Below, in pieces: positions 14,542 through 23,219 of a stretch of DNA of 24,997 bases. The DNA is from JBBRNH01 sp038230415 (GTDB lineage Bacteria > Bacteroidota > Bacteroidia > Cytophagales > Spirosomataceae), in the NCBI GenBank assembly GCA_038230415.1, contig JBBRNH010000090.1:1-24997 (forward strand). The letters are read 5' to 3'. The notes below the pieces were generated by a model, which had not been told where the DNA came from, did no database searches, and saw only the letters and a list, made by a program, of their open reading frames with translations. The position numbers were made by a program, and so were the translations under genes. How positions within the stretch are numbered: the first letter of the stretch is position 1; each line of letters opens with the position of its first letter.

Positions 14542-15726
14542 GTGGGCCGCAAGATGGGAGCCGTGCCGGACGACGTGCCGAAACTGCCCCTGCAAGCCGA
14601 TTTTGAAGCCATCGCCCGCAAATTACGACTGACCCAAACGGCAGAGCGTAACGAACTCACGCTCGACCTCCGGGCCGATAACGGACTGAGCCGCAGCCGG
14701 TTTCTGCACCGGCTCGTGGTGCTGGGCGTGGGCTGGGGCAAACCCGCGTCGGCCAGCAGCAAAGGCACGTTCAAAGAAATCTGGCTGCTGCGCTGGGAGC
14801 CGGAACACGTGCTGCAACTCATCGAAAACGGCATCTGGGGCAACACCGTTGAGCTGGCCGCGACCAACAAACTCCTCGACACTTGCACCCGCGCCGACCG
14901 CATCGGCACCGTGGCCGGGCTGATGCAACAGGCCATCCCCGCCGAATTATTTGGGGTAATCGAGCAACTGCTTGCCCGGATTGCGGAGTTAGCCACGCTC
15001 TCGGCGGATATGCTCGACCTGATGGCCGCCTTCACGCCGTTGGTTGCCGTGAGCCGCTACGGAAATGTCCGCCAAACCGACCTCGCGGTGCTGAATCAGT
15101 TGGTCGAGGGTCTGATTATTCGTGTCTGTGTCGGCCTGCCCAACGCTTGCTACGGCTTAGCCGACGACGCTGCCGCGCAGATGGTGGTGCAAATCCGGCT
15201 CGTGAACGAGGCCGTGCGGCTGCTCGACAATCAGGTGCTGACCGAAAACTGGCCCCAGACGCTGAGGCAAATTCTTGATAAACAGAGCATTAGCCCAATC
15301 ATCACGGGCTGCGTGTGCCGGTTGCTCTACGACAGCCAACGGCTCGATGCCGACGAAACAGCCCGGCAGTTTGGGCTGGCTCTCTCCACCGGGCAGGACC
15401 CGGCGTATTCGGCGGGCTGGCTCGACGGGTTTCTGGGCGGCACCGGGGCCACGAGTTTTGTGCTGCTCCACGACGACACGCTCTGGAACCTGCTCTATGC
15501 GTGGGTGGCCGGGCTAAATCCCGAAACATTTATGGAATTGGTGCCGATTTTGCGCCGGACGTTCGCTCAGTTTACCCCGCCCGAACGCCGGAAATTGGGC
15601 GAACGCGCCAAAACCGGCCCCGCCACCACCCGAACCGCCACCGCAACCAACGGCCAACCCCTTGATTTCGACCACACCCGCGCCCGCCAAACGTTGGCTG
15701 GAACACGGGTGTTGCTGGGAATTTGA
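14542..15726 (+). CDS. DUF5682 protein, C-terminal half (separated by one stop codon)
   Basis: 394 residues from a GTG at 14542, in the same frame as, and 6 bp after, the stop of the N-terminal half. Reading through TAA gives ...LLTLVND-stop-LIVGRKMGAVPDDVPKLPLQ, a smooth continuation, and the tail MELVPILRRTFAQFTPPERRKLGER fits the C-terminus I associate with DUF5682. Residues in between are mostly helical, with no enzyme motif seen. Expression would need re-initiation at GTG 14542 coupled to the upstream stop, or readthrough of TAA. Otherwise this is a decayed half. It ends directly at a REP-like inverted repeat, and the DUF4132 gene follows. Confidence 0.65.
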   Translation: MGRKMGAVPDDVPKLPLQADFEAIARKLRLTQTAERNELTLDLRADNGLSRSRFLHRLVVLGVGWGKPASASSKGTFKEIWLLRWEPEHVLQLIENGIWGNTVELAATNKLLDTCTRADRIGTVAGLMQQAIPAELFGVIEQLLARIAELATLSADMLDLMAAFTPLVAVSRYGNVRQTDLAVLNQLVEGLIIRVCVGLPNACYGLADDAAAQMVVQIRLVNEAVRLLDNQVLTENWPQTLRQILDKQSISPIITGCVCRLLYDSQRLDADETARQFGLALSTGQDPAYSAGWLDGFLGGTGATSFVLLHDDTLWNLLYAWVAGLNPETFMELVPILRRTFAQFTPPERRKLGERAKTGPATTRTATATNGQPLDFDHTRARQTLAGTRVLLGI

Positions 15727-15828
15727 CCACCCCCAACCCCCTCCTAAAACAGGAGGGGGCTTTCTTAAAAGCAAAGCTTTTGGTGTTTCTTTTAGCCCCC
15801 TCCTGTTTTAGGAGGGGGTTGGGGGTGG
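15727..15828. repeat. Perfect 35-bp inverted repeat of the C/G-rich REP-like unit (copies 2 and 3)
   Basis: 15727-15761 and 15794-15828 are exact reverse complements, with a 32-nt spacer that itself holds AAAAGC-AAA-GCTTTT. Each arm can also form its own small hairpin (CCCCCTCCT/AGGAGGGGG). It begins one base after the DUF5682 stop and ends 42 bp before the DUF4132 start. It could act as an mRNA-stabilising structure, an attenuator or a MITE-like element. Confidence 0.9.
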
Positions 15829-15870
15829 TCGAGAACTGAACTATTTGACACGTAATCCATCTTTTTCAAC

Positions 15871-18800
15871 ATGATTCTTATTCCCGCAACCCACCCCCGC
15901 ACCGAACGGCTGAACGCCTTCATCGCTCAAATTCGTGCCGGGTATTACTACGCACAGCAGCAACAGCAGCACGAAGACCTGATTGCGTTTTTGACCGACA
16001 ACACCGCCCCCGAACCGACCCTTACGGATGTCTGGTGGTTAAGCAACCTGTTCACGGTATTACACGACCGGATTCAGGACTGGGATGCGTTTGACGACCG
16101 ACTGATGCGCTTTGCCACCCGGCCCGGCAACTGGACAAATCCCGCCGGGTATTCGGCATTGGGCTACTGGTTTTATCATGGCTGGTTATCGCCGAGATTG
16201 ACTCAGGAAGCAGACCGTTCGTTTCTGGAAGCCATCACCAAAAAACTGCGGGATTACGGCATCGCAGAGGACGAAATTGTGGGTCAGATTTGCAGCAGTA
16301 GCAGTCATAACTATCTCACCGACAGCAACAAACTAACCGGAGCCGGTGACTATGTTCTGGCGCGGGTGTCCACGTCGTTTCTGGGTTTCAAGAAGCCCAG
16401 CAGTCTGTTTCCGGTGATTTTGCAGCACAGCCGGAGCGTCCCTCTGCTCAAACTCCTGCTGCTGTATGAACCAGCCGTTGCCGATAAACAACTCGCTGAT
16501 TTTCTGCACCTGTCGTATTATAATGACCTCCATTCGACGAGTGAAGACTGCGCCGAGGTGCTGCTCATGCACAATGCTGCCAAGTACGAACCGACTGTTT
16601 CGGCCCTGTTACCCAAAATTACCCATCCCGACAGCATGAGCAAGGTATTGACGTTGCTGGCCCGCTACGTCCCGGCCAAATACGGCGGTCGTGACCTCGA
16701 ACAGACCTACGCCTACTTCGACTTGCTCCGTCAGGAACTGCTCCGTGTCGGCTCCGGCAACTATAATGCCTATCAATCGTCGTACAGCCAAACCCAAAAA
16801 CGCTGGGTGTCGGTCCATGACCTGCGGCTGGCAACGCTCCTCGACCTGGAACAACCCGCCAAAGCCCGCGCCTATCTCCTCAACTGGATGACCGACTGCC
16901 CCGGCTACCCCGTCGGAACGCTTGAGATGGTCACGAAAAAATACGGACAGGACGCGCTGCCGCTGCTGATGACGGCCCTCAACGCCGATCCCGGCAGTTT
17001 GACCTACGGCAACCGGCAGTTGTTTACGGTCTTTTTCCGGCTCCTCGGCACGCTCGACTACGCGGCTTATTTACCAAAAATATGGGCCATAACCCGCCAT
17101 AAAAACAAGAAACTCCGCGAGTTAGCCGCCGTGACGCTCGCCAAACTCGGCGATGCGGCCATCCCCGAAGCCTCAACATTGCTGACTGACAAAAAGGCCG
17201 ATGCCCGCCAAACGGGAGCCTTGCTCCTGTCGCTGATCCGTACCGACCGGGCTACTGCCTTACTGATGCAGGCGTTGGACGGGGAGAAAAACGACGACAC
17301 CCGCGATTTGATGCTCGATAGCCTGGCCGGAACCCTGCCCCCGCCCACCACCGCCGAAGCCGGGCAAACCCGGATTGACGCGGCCCGGCAACGCGGCAAA
17401 CTCGACGCGCCCGTTGCCAAGTGGCTTATGGAGAGCAGCTTACCGACCTTGTATTGGCAAACCAACAACAGTTCGGGCGAGCATTTAGACGAGACACTCG
17501 ATGCGGATGCCGTGCGGTTTTTGCTGTATCGGCAGAGCCGCGCCAAAACCATGAAGCCCGATGCCGAAGCCCGGCCACTCATCGCCCGCATTGACCGTGA
17601 CCGCAGCCCGGCCTTTGCCAACGCCCTGCTGCACCGCTACTTCGACAACGGGGCCGACCCCAAACTCAAGGGCTGGATGGTGCTGGGAGCCATGCTCGGT
17701 GGCGATGCCGAAACGGATTTACTCAAAACAAAGGTCAATCAGTGGGCCGAGGCCAACCGGGGCAAAATGGCCGAACACGCCGTGCAGGCCCTGGCCCTGG
17801 CGGGCAGCAACAAGGCGTTGCGGGCGGTGGAGTTTTTCAGCCGGAAATACCGCAGCAAAAACAAAAACATCGGCGCGGCAGCCACCGAAGCCTTCACCAT
17901 TGCCGCCGAAACAATGGGGATTCCGGCCTACGAACTCGCCGATTCGATTATCCCGGATTTTGGCTTTTCGGGTCTGTTTCGGGAATTTGATGCCGGGGGC
18001 GAAACGGTCCGTGCCTTCGTGGATACCGATTTTAAACTGGCCTTTCTGAACGACGATAACCGCGTTTTGAAAGCTGTTCCGAAGGCCACGCCCGCCGACC
18101 TGAAAGACGAATTCAAGGAAATCGGCAAAGAAATCCGCGACATCGTGAAAGCCCAATCGGGGCGATTAGAGCAGTATTTAGTGACGCAGCGCAAGTGGGA
18201 TGCCGACAAGTGGGACGCTTTTTTTCGCGGCAATCCGGTCATGTTTGCCTACGCTGTCCGGCTCGTGTGGGGGCTGTATGATGCTGATCAGCAACTAATT
18301 AGTACGTTTCGTTGCCAGGAAGATCAAACGCTTATCAATGCCGATGGTGATGAACTGGAACTGCCCGAAACCGGGCGCATCGGCATGGTGCATCCATTGT
18401 CACTCACGGCAGCGGAGGTTGCGTTCTGGCGCGAAAACCTCGCCGATTCGGACGTGGCCCCGATTTTTCCGCAACTCAACCGCCCGACGGTGCCGATGCC
18501 CGACACCGCCCGGAGCCTCACGCGGGACCATCAGTTTACCGGCATCGAACACGGTGGCTATGCGTTTGTGAGCCGGATGGAAAAGTCGGGATGGGCGCGG
18601 GGGTCAGTGCAGGACAGCGGTTCTATTGCCAGCTATTACAAAGAATTTGCCGACCTCGGCATCACCGCTATCGTCTTGCAGGAAGGCATCCTGTGCGTGG
18701 GGTATTACGACGAAAACGCGGCCCTCGGCCCGGTGTTTTTTGTCAGGAACAAGAGCGTGCGCTTCGGTAATTACAGCTACGACGAACCGGCTAACGACAC

Positions 18801-18915
18801 CGACCCGCGCCTGATTCCGTTTGCCGATGTGCCACCGATTATCTACTCTGAAATCATGGCCGATATGATCTATTTCCGGGAAAACGACGCACGAAAACCC
18901 GCAACCAATGGATAA
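15871..18915 (+). CDS. Large HEAT-repeat / DUF4132 (MolR-like) protein
   Basis: A 1014-residue cytosolic protein. It has a helical N-terminal half with a short Gln run (about residues 30-34), HEAT-like repeats (about 399-475, with LPKIWAITRHKNKKLRELAAVTLAKLG and a following DARQTGALLLSLI repeat), and a C-terminal DUF4132 signature at about 812-873: FRCQEDQTLINADGDELELP then IGMVHPLSLTAAEVAFWRENLADSDV and FPQLNRP. DUF4132 occurs in E. coli MolR and YehI. The WGR domain found in some relatives was not recognised here. No catalytic site is visible; it is probably a scaffold. The VWA gene starts at 18908 inside this gene's end (8-bp overlap), so the two are translationally coupled. Confidence 0.85.
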   Translation: MILIPATHPRTERLNAFIAQIRAGYYYAQQQQQHEDLIAFLTDNTAPEPTLTDVWWLSNLFTVLHDRIQDWDAFDDRLMRFATRPGNWTNPAGYSALGYWFYHGWLSPRLTQEADRSFLEAITKKLRDYGIAEDEIVGQICSSSSHNYLTDSNKLTGAGDYVLARVSTSFLGFKKPSSLFPVILQHSRSVPLLKLLLLYEPAVADKQLADFLHLSYYNDLHSTSEDCAEVLLMHNAAKYEPTVSALLPKITHPDSMSKVLTLLARYVPAKYGGRDLEQTYAYFDLLRQELLRVGSGNYNAYQSSYSQTQKRWVSVHDLRLATLLDLEQPAKARAYLLNWMTDCPGYPVGTLEMVTKKYGQDALPLLMTALNADPGSLTYGNRQLFTVFFRLLGTLDYAAYLPKIWAITRHKNKKLRELAAVTLAKLGDAAIPEASTLLTDKKADARQTGALLLSLIRTDRATALLMQALDGEKNDDTRDLMLDSLAGTLPPPTTAEAGQTRIDAARQRGKLDAPVAKWLMESSLPTLYWQTNNSSGEHLDETLDADAVRFLLYRQSRAKTMKPDAEARPLIARIDRDRSPAFANALLHRYFDNGADPKLKGWMVLGAMLGGDAETDLLKTKVNQWAEANRGKMAEHAVQALALAGSNKALRAVEFFSRKYRSKNKNIGAAATEAFTIAAETMGIPAYELADSIIPDFGFSGLFREFDAGGETVRAFVDTDFKLAFLNDDNRVLKAVPKATPADLKDEFKEIGKEIRDIVKAQSGRLEQYLVTQRKWDADKWDAFFRGNPVMFAYAVRLVWGLYDADQQLISTFRCQEDQTLINADGDELELPETGRIGMVHPLSLTAAEVAFWRENLADSDVAPIFPQLNRPTVPMPDTARSLTRDHQFTGIEHGGYAFVSRMEKSGWARGSVQDSGSIASYYKEFADLGITAIVLQEGILCVGYYDENAALGPVFFVRNKSVRFGNYSYDEPANDTDPRLIPFADVPPIIYSEIMADMIYFRENDARKPATNG

Positions 18916-20086
18916 CCTGACTCGCTGGCGGCTGATTTTGGGCGGTAACGAAGCCGACGGAACCGGCGCGGCCCTCACCGGCTCCGAAGCCGATATTGAC
19001 CGCGCCCTTGCCGCACTCTACGAATTTCAGCACTGGGGCAAATTCGAGTACAAACCCGATAGCGGCTCCGACCGGCGGGGCGGCTCCGAAAGCTCCAATC
19101 CTGGCATTGCCCGGTGGCTCGGTGACATCCGGCAGTTTTTTCCGCAGTCGGTGGTGCAGATCATGCAGAACGATGCGCTCCGGCACGACGAACTGAAACG
19201 CCAACTCTTCGTAGAACCCGAAATTTTGGAGCAGGCCACGCCCGATGTGCAGTTGGTGGCAACGCTGATGGAACTCGGCAAACTGATTCCGTCGAAAACC
19301 AAAGACACGGCCCGGCGCGTGGTGCAACAGGTGGTGGACGACCTGCTGCAACGGCTCGAACAGCGGACGGTGCAGGCGTTGCGCGGAGCCTTGAACCGGG
19401 CCGCCCGCAGCCGCCGACCGCGTTACAACGAGATTGACTGGAACACCACCATTCGCAAAAACCTGAAACATTACCAGCCTGACTACAAGACGATTATCCC
19501 CGAAATCAGGGTCGGTTTCGGGCGAAAATCGCGCCGGGCGTTGAAAGAAGTCGTGCTGTGTCTCGACCAAAGCGGTTCGATGGGGTCGAGCGTGGTGTAT
19601 TCCGGGATTTTCGGGTCGGTGATGGCTTCGCTGCCGACGCTCAAAACCCAGATGATTGTCTTTGACACGAGCGTGGCCGACCTCACCGACGACCTCCACG
19701 ACCCGGTTGACCTGCTCTTTGGCGTTCAACTCGGTGGCGGCACCGACATCAACCGCGCCCTGACCTACTGCCAGCAACGCATTTCGCACCCCGACGACAC
19801 GATTCTACTCTTGATTACGGACCTTTACGAAGGCGGCAATCAGGCCGAAATGCGGAAACGGATGGCCGAACTCGTGGCATCGGGTGTGCAACTCATCACG
19901 CTCCTGGCCCTGAATGACGATGGTGCGCCGGGTTATGACCACGAGAACGCCCGATTTCTGGCTTCGTTGGGGGTTCCGGTTTTTGCCTGCACACCCGATC
20001 AGTTTCCCGACCTGATGGCGGCTGCATTATCCCGGCAAGACCTCGGCCAATGGGCGGGCGATGCGGGCATTGTGCTGAAAGGATAG
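18908..20086 (+). CDS. VWA domain protein (CoxE-like) with intact MIDAS, partner of the MoxR ATPase
   Basis: A 392-residue cytosolic protein. The N-terminal half (1-205) is helical, with an arginine-rich part (about 160-175). The C-terminal von Willebrand A domain begins VVLCLDQSGSMGSS, giving the metal site Asp220-x-Ser222-x-Ser224. Thr279 in LGGGTDI and Asp305 in LITDLYEGG complete the MIDAS. MoxR ATPases commonly work with such VWA proteins, which bind metal-dependently to the target. The gene overlaps the DUF4132 gene by 8 bp and ends the locus. E. coli YehP is the comparable VWA protein. A 30-bp region with palindromes follows. Confidence 0.9.
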   Translation: MDNLTRWRLILGGNEADGTGAALTGSEADIDRALAALYEFQHWGKFEYKPDSGSDRRGGSESSNPGIARWLGDIRQFFPQSVVQIMQNDALRHDELKRQLFVEPEILEQATPDVQLVATLMELGKLIPSKTKDTARRVVQQVVDDLLQRLEQRTVQALRGALNRAARSRRPRYNEIDWNTTIRKNLKHYQPDYKTIIPEIRVGFGRKSRRALKEVVLCLDQSGSMGSSVVYSGIFGSVMASLPTLKTQMIVFDTSVADLTDDLHDPVDLLFGVQLGGGTDINRALTYCQQRISHPDDTILLLITDLYEGGNQAEMRKRMAELVASGVQLITLLALNDDGAPGYDHENARFLASLGVPVFACTPDQFPDLMAAALSRQDLGQWAGDAGIVLKG

Positions 20087-20126
20087 AGAAAAAAAGGAGA
20101 CACGGAGATAAGTACTCGACCTGCCT

Positions 20127-20159
20127 AAACCTATAAGGTCTTTGAGACCTTATAGGTTT
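20127..20159. terminator. Palindrome downstream of the VWA gene (REP-like, possible terminator)
   Basis: AAACCTATAAGGTCT (20127-20141), loop TTG, then its exact complement AGACCTTATAGGTTT (20145-20159), followed by TG. The 15-bp stem lies 40 bp after the last gene of the locus and before a convergent gene on the other strand, so it may end transcription from either side. A further imperfect inverted pair (20096-20110 against 20239-20252, 'GGAGA/TCTCC' type) frames it, so the 196-bp gap holds little else than repeats. Confidence 0.6.
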
Positions 20160-20282
20160 GTAGTCAACTAATTAAACAAACCCAGATGTCAAATAATACC
20201 GTTCAAGTACCTACGCAGAAAATTATAAAAACTTCGCGTATCTCCGTATCTTCTCTGTGAGTCTCCGTGTAGTAATCTCAGT

Positions 20283-21389
20283 TTAGCGAAACGCCTTTGC
20301 CTCGGCCCACAGCGATTTGTATTCGCCGATGGCCGCGGCTTTTTTGTAGAGATTCCGGGCGAGGGGGCGGTTGTTGGCGCGGGCGGCAATCCGGGCTAAA
20401 CCGGCGTAGGCCATACCATGATATTCTTTGGTGTAGGCTTCGATGTAGGGCAGTTTGAGGGCGGCCTGGTAGTTGGCGGTGGCTTGCTGATCGTTTTTCG
20501 CGTCTTTTTCGGCCAGAAGGCCATCAAACACCAGAATCGGCATCGCCAGCAGTTTAGCCTGGTTCATCTGTTTGAGCCGTTGCAACAAGGGCCGGGCCGC
20601 GTCGAACTGGTTTTGCAACAGCACCGATTCGGTATAGCGCATCAGAAAAACCGGGTTGTTTGGGTACTGGTCAACCAACGTTTTTAAGACCGTAGCCGCC
20701 CGGCCAAACTGCGATTCATGTTCTAAGAAAATATGCGCTAAATAAAACCGGGTTTCGTTGGCCGTGAAAACCCCGCGCTTCGTAGCCACGTCTAACTGCT
20801 TCAATCCCAGTGCCATATCACCATTTTTAAAGAAAATCATAGCGGGTTTCACAATCGGATGGTCATCGGGGTAGCGCACGGCATAGTAGTTATAAAGTCC
20901 GGTGGTGGAGTAAAATTCGGGGTTCTGCTCGGTCAGGTCGAAGCCCTGTTTCATGTAGCCGTATGCTTTGCGGGCCTCGCTAACGGCACTCATCAACTGG
21001 CCTTCGTTGTTACTTTTGAGGGCGAGATAGCCATGTGCGGTGAGAGCAAAAAACACGCCTTCGGGATCATTGCTGTTTTTGGCGAGGATTTTCTTAGCCA
21101 AATCGAGCGTTTGGCTGGCGGCCTGCACAAACTGATCGGTGGCCGGTTTGCTGTCTTTTAGCGGAATATTGGCCCACAAAAGCTGCGAAGCCCGGAGCAT
21201 CGGCCCGGCGGGGTGCTGCGGATACCGGACGCGAAACTGCCGGATGGTGGCATCGGCGGTGGCAAAATCGTAGCCGTAAATCGCATCCAGGCCTTGCAGA
21301 ATGGTTTGCCGCATGGCCGCGTCGGTCATCACCTGCGCCCGAATTGGGGTTATCAAAAAGAAAAGAAGGACAAACAGGATTCGTTTCAT
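20283..21389 (-). CDS. Exported TPR-like helical repeat protein
   Basis: A 368-residue protein with a signal peptide (MKRILFVLLFFLITPIRA, residues 1-18, then Q). The rest is tandem helical pairs of TPR type: for example the 'A-x-x-x-F-x-x-x-x-P' spacing, FATADATIRQFRVRYPQHPAGP (about 42-63), AATVLKTLVDQYPNNP (about 230-245), and the C-terminal AGLARIAARANNRPLARNLYKKAAAIGE. No enzyme motif is visible; likely a periplasmic or outer-membrane adaptor. It is transcribed opposite to, and converges with, the VWA locus, and is divergent from the M16 peptidase gene. Its partner is unknown. Confidence 0.75.
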   Translation of the reverse strand: MKRILFVLLFFLITPIRAQVMTDAAMRQTILQGLDAIYGYDFATADATIRQFRVRYPQHPAGPMLRASQLLWANIPLKDSKPATDQFVQAASQTLDLAKKILAKNSNDPEGVFFALTAHGYLALKSNNEGQLMSAVSEARKAYGYMKQGFDLTEQNPEFYSTTGLYNYYAVRYPDDHPIVKPAMIFFKNGDMALGLKQLDVATKRGVFTANETRFYLAHIFLEHESQFGRAATVLKTLVDQYPNNPVFLMRYTESVLLQNQFDAARPLLQRLKQMNQAKLLAMPILVFDGLLAEKDAKNDQQATANYQAALKLPYIEAYTKEYHGMAYAGLARIAARANNRPLARNLYKKAAAIGEYKSLWAEAKAFR

Positions 21390-21398
21390 GTTGTGTAG

Positions 21399-21416
21399 AG
21401 ACGCATATTTGCGTCT
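21399..21416. repeat. Small palindrome between the divergent TPR and M16 genes
   Basis: AGACGCA (21399-21405), loop TATT, TGCGTCT (21410-21416), 9 bp upstream of the TPR start and 29 bp before the M16 start. It resembles the short 'AGACGC...GCGTCT' dispersed palindromes of this kind of genome and may instead be an operator for either gene. Confidence 0.5.
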
Positions 21417-21445
21417 AATCGCCGGACGGTACGCGGCAGAAAAAT

Positions 21446-22696
21446 ATGATTCAATACAATCAGTTCAGTTTAGACAACGGCCTGCGGGTTTACGTTCACG
21501 AGGATGCCAGCACACCGATGGCCGCGTTTAATATTCTGTATAACGTCGGCTCGCGCGATGAAGACCCCAACCGCACCGGCTTTGCCCACCTCTTTGAACA
21601 CCTGATGTTTGGCGGCTCGCGCAACATTCCCAATTATGACGAGCCGTTGCAGCGCGTCGGCGGGGAGAATAACGCCTTCACCAGTGCCGATATTACCAAT
21701 TACTACATCACGCTGCCAGCCGCCAATCTCGAAACCGCGTTTTGGCTCGAATCTGACCGGATGCTGAGTCTGTCGTTTGACCCTAATGTGCTGGCTGTGC
21801 AGCAGAAAGTGGTGATCGAGGAGTTTAATCAGCGATACCTCAATCAGCCCTACGGCGATGTGTGGCTCAAACTGCGCCCCCTCGCCTACCAGCAACACCC
21901 CTACCGCTGGGCCACGATTGGCAAAGACATCAGCCACGTCGAAGCCGCCACGATGGACGACGTGCAGGCGTTTTTTTACAAGTATTACCTGCCCAACAAT
22001 GCTATTTTGGTGGTGGCGGGCAATGTGACCACCGAAGCCGTTAAACGCCTGTGTGCCAAGTGGTTCGCGCCGATTCCTGCCGGGAAAGACTACGTCAGGA
22101 ACTTGCCCGCCGAACCCGTTCAGACAGCCGCCCGGTTTTTAGAAATGTCGGCTGCGGTGCCGCTCAACGCGCTCTACAAAGCCTACCCGATGCCGGGCCG
22201 GTTCGACGCTGATTTCCAGACTATTGACCTGGCGAGTGACATTTTGGGCCGGAGCAAGTCGTCGCGATTGTACCAGCGATTGCTGCGCGACAACCCCGTG
22301 TTCAGCAACGTCAACGCCCACATTACTTCGTCGCTCGACCCCGGTTTGCTGCTTATTCAGGGAACGGTGAACGAAGGCGTTTCGCTCGAAGAAGCCGATG
22401 CTGCCGTTGAGAATTTGCTGGCTGAGTTTGTGAGCCAGCCGGTTGAGGAAACCGAACTCGGCAAGGTAAAAAATCAGGCCGAAACCGTACTGGCGTTCTC
22501 AGAAGTGGAGTTGCTGAACCGGGCCATGAACCTCGCCTTTGCCGCCAACGCGGGCAACCCGGAGTTGGTCAATCAGGAAGCGGCCCGGATTCAGGCCGTT
22601 ACACCCGACCATATTCAGCAGATGGCCCGGCAGGTGCTGCGGAAAGAAAACTGCTCAACGATGTACTACCGCCGGGCCGACGCTTCGGCTGCTTAA
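21446..22696 (+). CDS. M16 family metallopeptidase (pitrilysin-type)
   Basis: A 416-residue zinc peptidase. The inverted zinc motif is HLFEH (His48, Glu51, His52) in GFAHLFEHLMFGGSRN, and the third ligand Glu lies in VVIEEFNQRY (Glu125 or 126). 'VGGENNAFTSADITNYY' (about residues 71-87) is the usual follow-on. The second M16 half (about 190-400) lacks the motif, as is normal. There is no clear signal peptide, so it is probably cytosolic. Homologues degrade small peptides or process proteins; many are encoded as pairs with a non-catalytic partner, which is not seen here. The start ATG lies 57 bp after the divergent TPR gene start. ispF begins 9 bp after the stop and is probably cotranscribed. 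Confidence 0.9.
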   Translation: MIQYNQFSLDNGLRVYVHEDASTPMAAFNILYNVGSRDEDPNRTGFAHLFEHLMFGGSRNIPNYDEPLQRVGGENNAFTSADITNYYITLPAANLETAFWLESDRMLSLSFDPNVLAVQQKVVIEEFNQRYLNQPYGDVWLKLRPLAYQQHPYRWATIGKDISHVEAATMDDVQAFFYKYYLPNNAILVVAGNVTTEAVKRLCAKWFAPIPAGKDYVRNLPAEPVQTAARFLEMSAAVPLNALYKAYPMPGRFDADFQTIDLASDILGRSKSSRLYQRLLRDNPVFSNVNAHITSSLDPGLLLIQGTVNEGVSLEEADAAVENLLAEFVSQPVEETELGKVKNQAETVLAFSEVELLNRAMNLAFAANAGNPELVNQEAARIQAVTPDHIQQMARQVLRKENCSTMYYRRADASAA

Positions 22697-22705
22697 TCTT
22701 CAGCT

Positions 22706-23182
22706 ATGAAATTCAGAATCGGACACGGCTATGACGTGCATACACTCGTGGAAGGCCACCCGTTTTGGCTCGGCGGTATTCAGATCGAGCATACACACGG
22801 CGCGTTCGGCCATTCAGATGCCGACGTGGTGTGTCACGTGCTGTGCGATGCCCTGCTTGGCGCGGCTAATATGCGGAACATCGGCTATCATTTTTCTGAC
22901 AAAGACCCGCGCTGGAAAGGGGTTGACAGCACGATTTTGCTGGCCGAAGTGCTGCGGATGATTCGGGAAGCGGGCTACGCCGTGAGCAATGTGGACGTGA
23001 CGGTGGTCTTGCAACTACCCAAACTGAACCCGCACATCCCGGCCATGAAAACCTGCTTAGCCGGGGTGATGAACATTCCCGAAGAGGATATTTCTATCAA
23101 AGCCACCACCTCTGAACACTTGGGTTTTGTGGGCCGGGCCGAAGGTATTGCCGCCCACGCAGTAGCGTTAATTTACCGATAA
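22706..23182 (+). CDS. ispF: 2-C-methyl-D-erythritol 2,4-cyclodiphosphate synthase
   Basis: A 158-residue enzyme of the MEP isoprenoid pathway that closes CDP-ME 2-phosphate to the 2,4-cyclodiphosphate with loss of CMP. Length and motifs are typical: FRIGHGYDVH with metal ligands Asp10 and His12, GHSDADVVCHVLCDALLGA with His44, 'FSDKDPRWKGVDS' and the nucleotide-site SIKATTSEHLGFVGRAEGIAAHAVALI at the end. The family forms trimers with the active site at subunit interfaces. It starts 9 bp after the M16 gene stop and uses the ATG matching family N-termini. Confidence 0.97.
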   Translation: MKFRIGHGYDVHTLVEGHPFWLGGIQIEHTHGAFGHSDADVVCHVLCDALLGAANMRNIGYHFSDKDPRWKGVDSTILLAEVLRMIREAGYAVSNVDVTVVLQLPKLNPHIPAMKTCLAGVMNIPEEDISIKATTSEHLGFVGRAEGIAAHAVALIYR

Positions 23183-23219
23183 TTTCGGTTTTTTGCCCTA
23201 AACTACCAGCCCTAAACAC

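Noticed and set aside
18854..19789. Minus-strand frame of 311 codons
   Set aside because: Antisense to the VWA gene with an intact MIDAS motif; no recognisable domain.
9102..20086. Calling the MoxR-VWA locus a proven anti-phage system
   Set aside because: There are no nuclease, protease or NADase effector motifs beyond a tentative TraB-like match and no defence-island neighbours; the role remains open.
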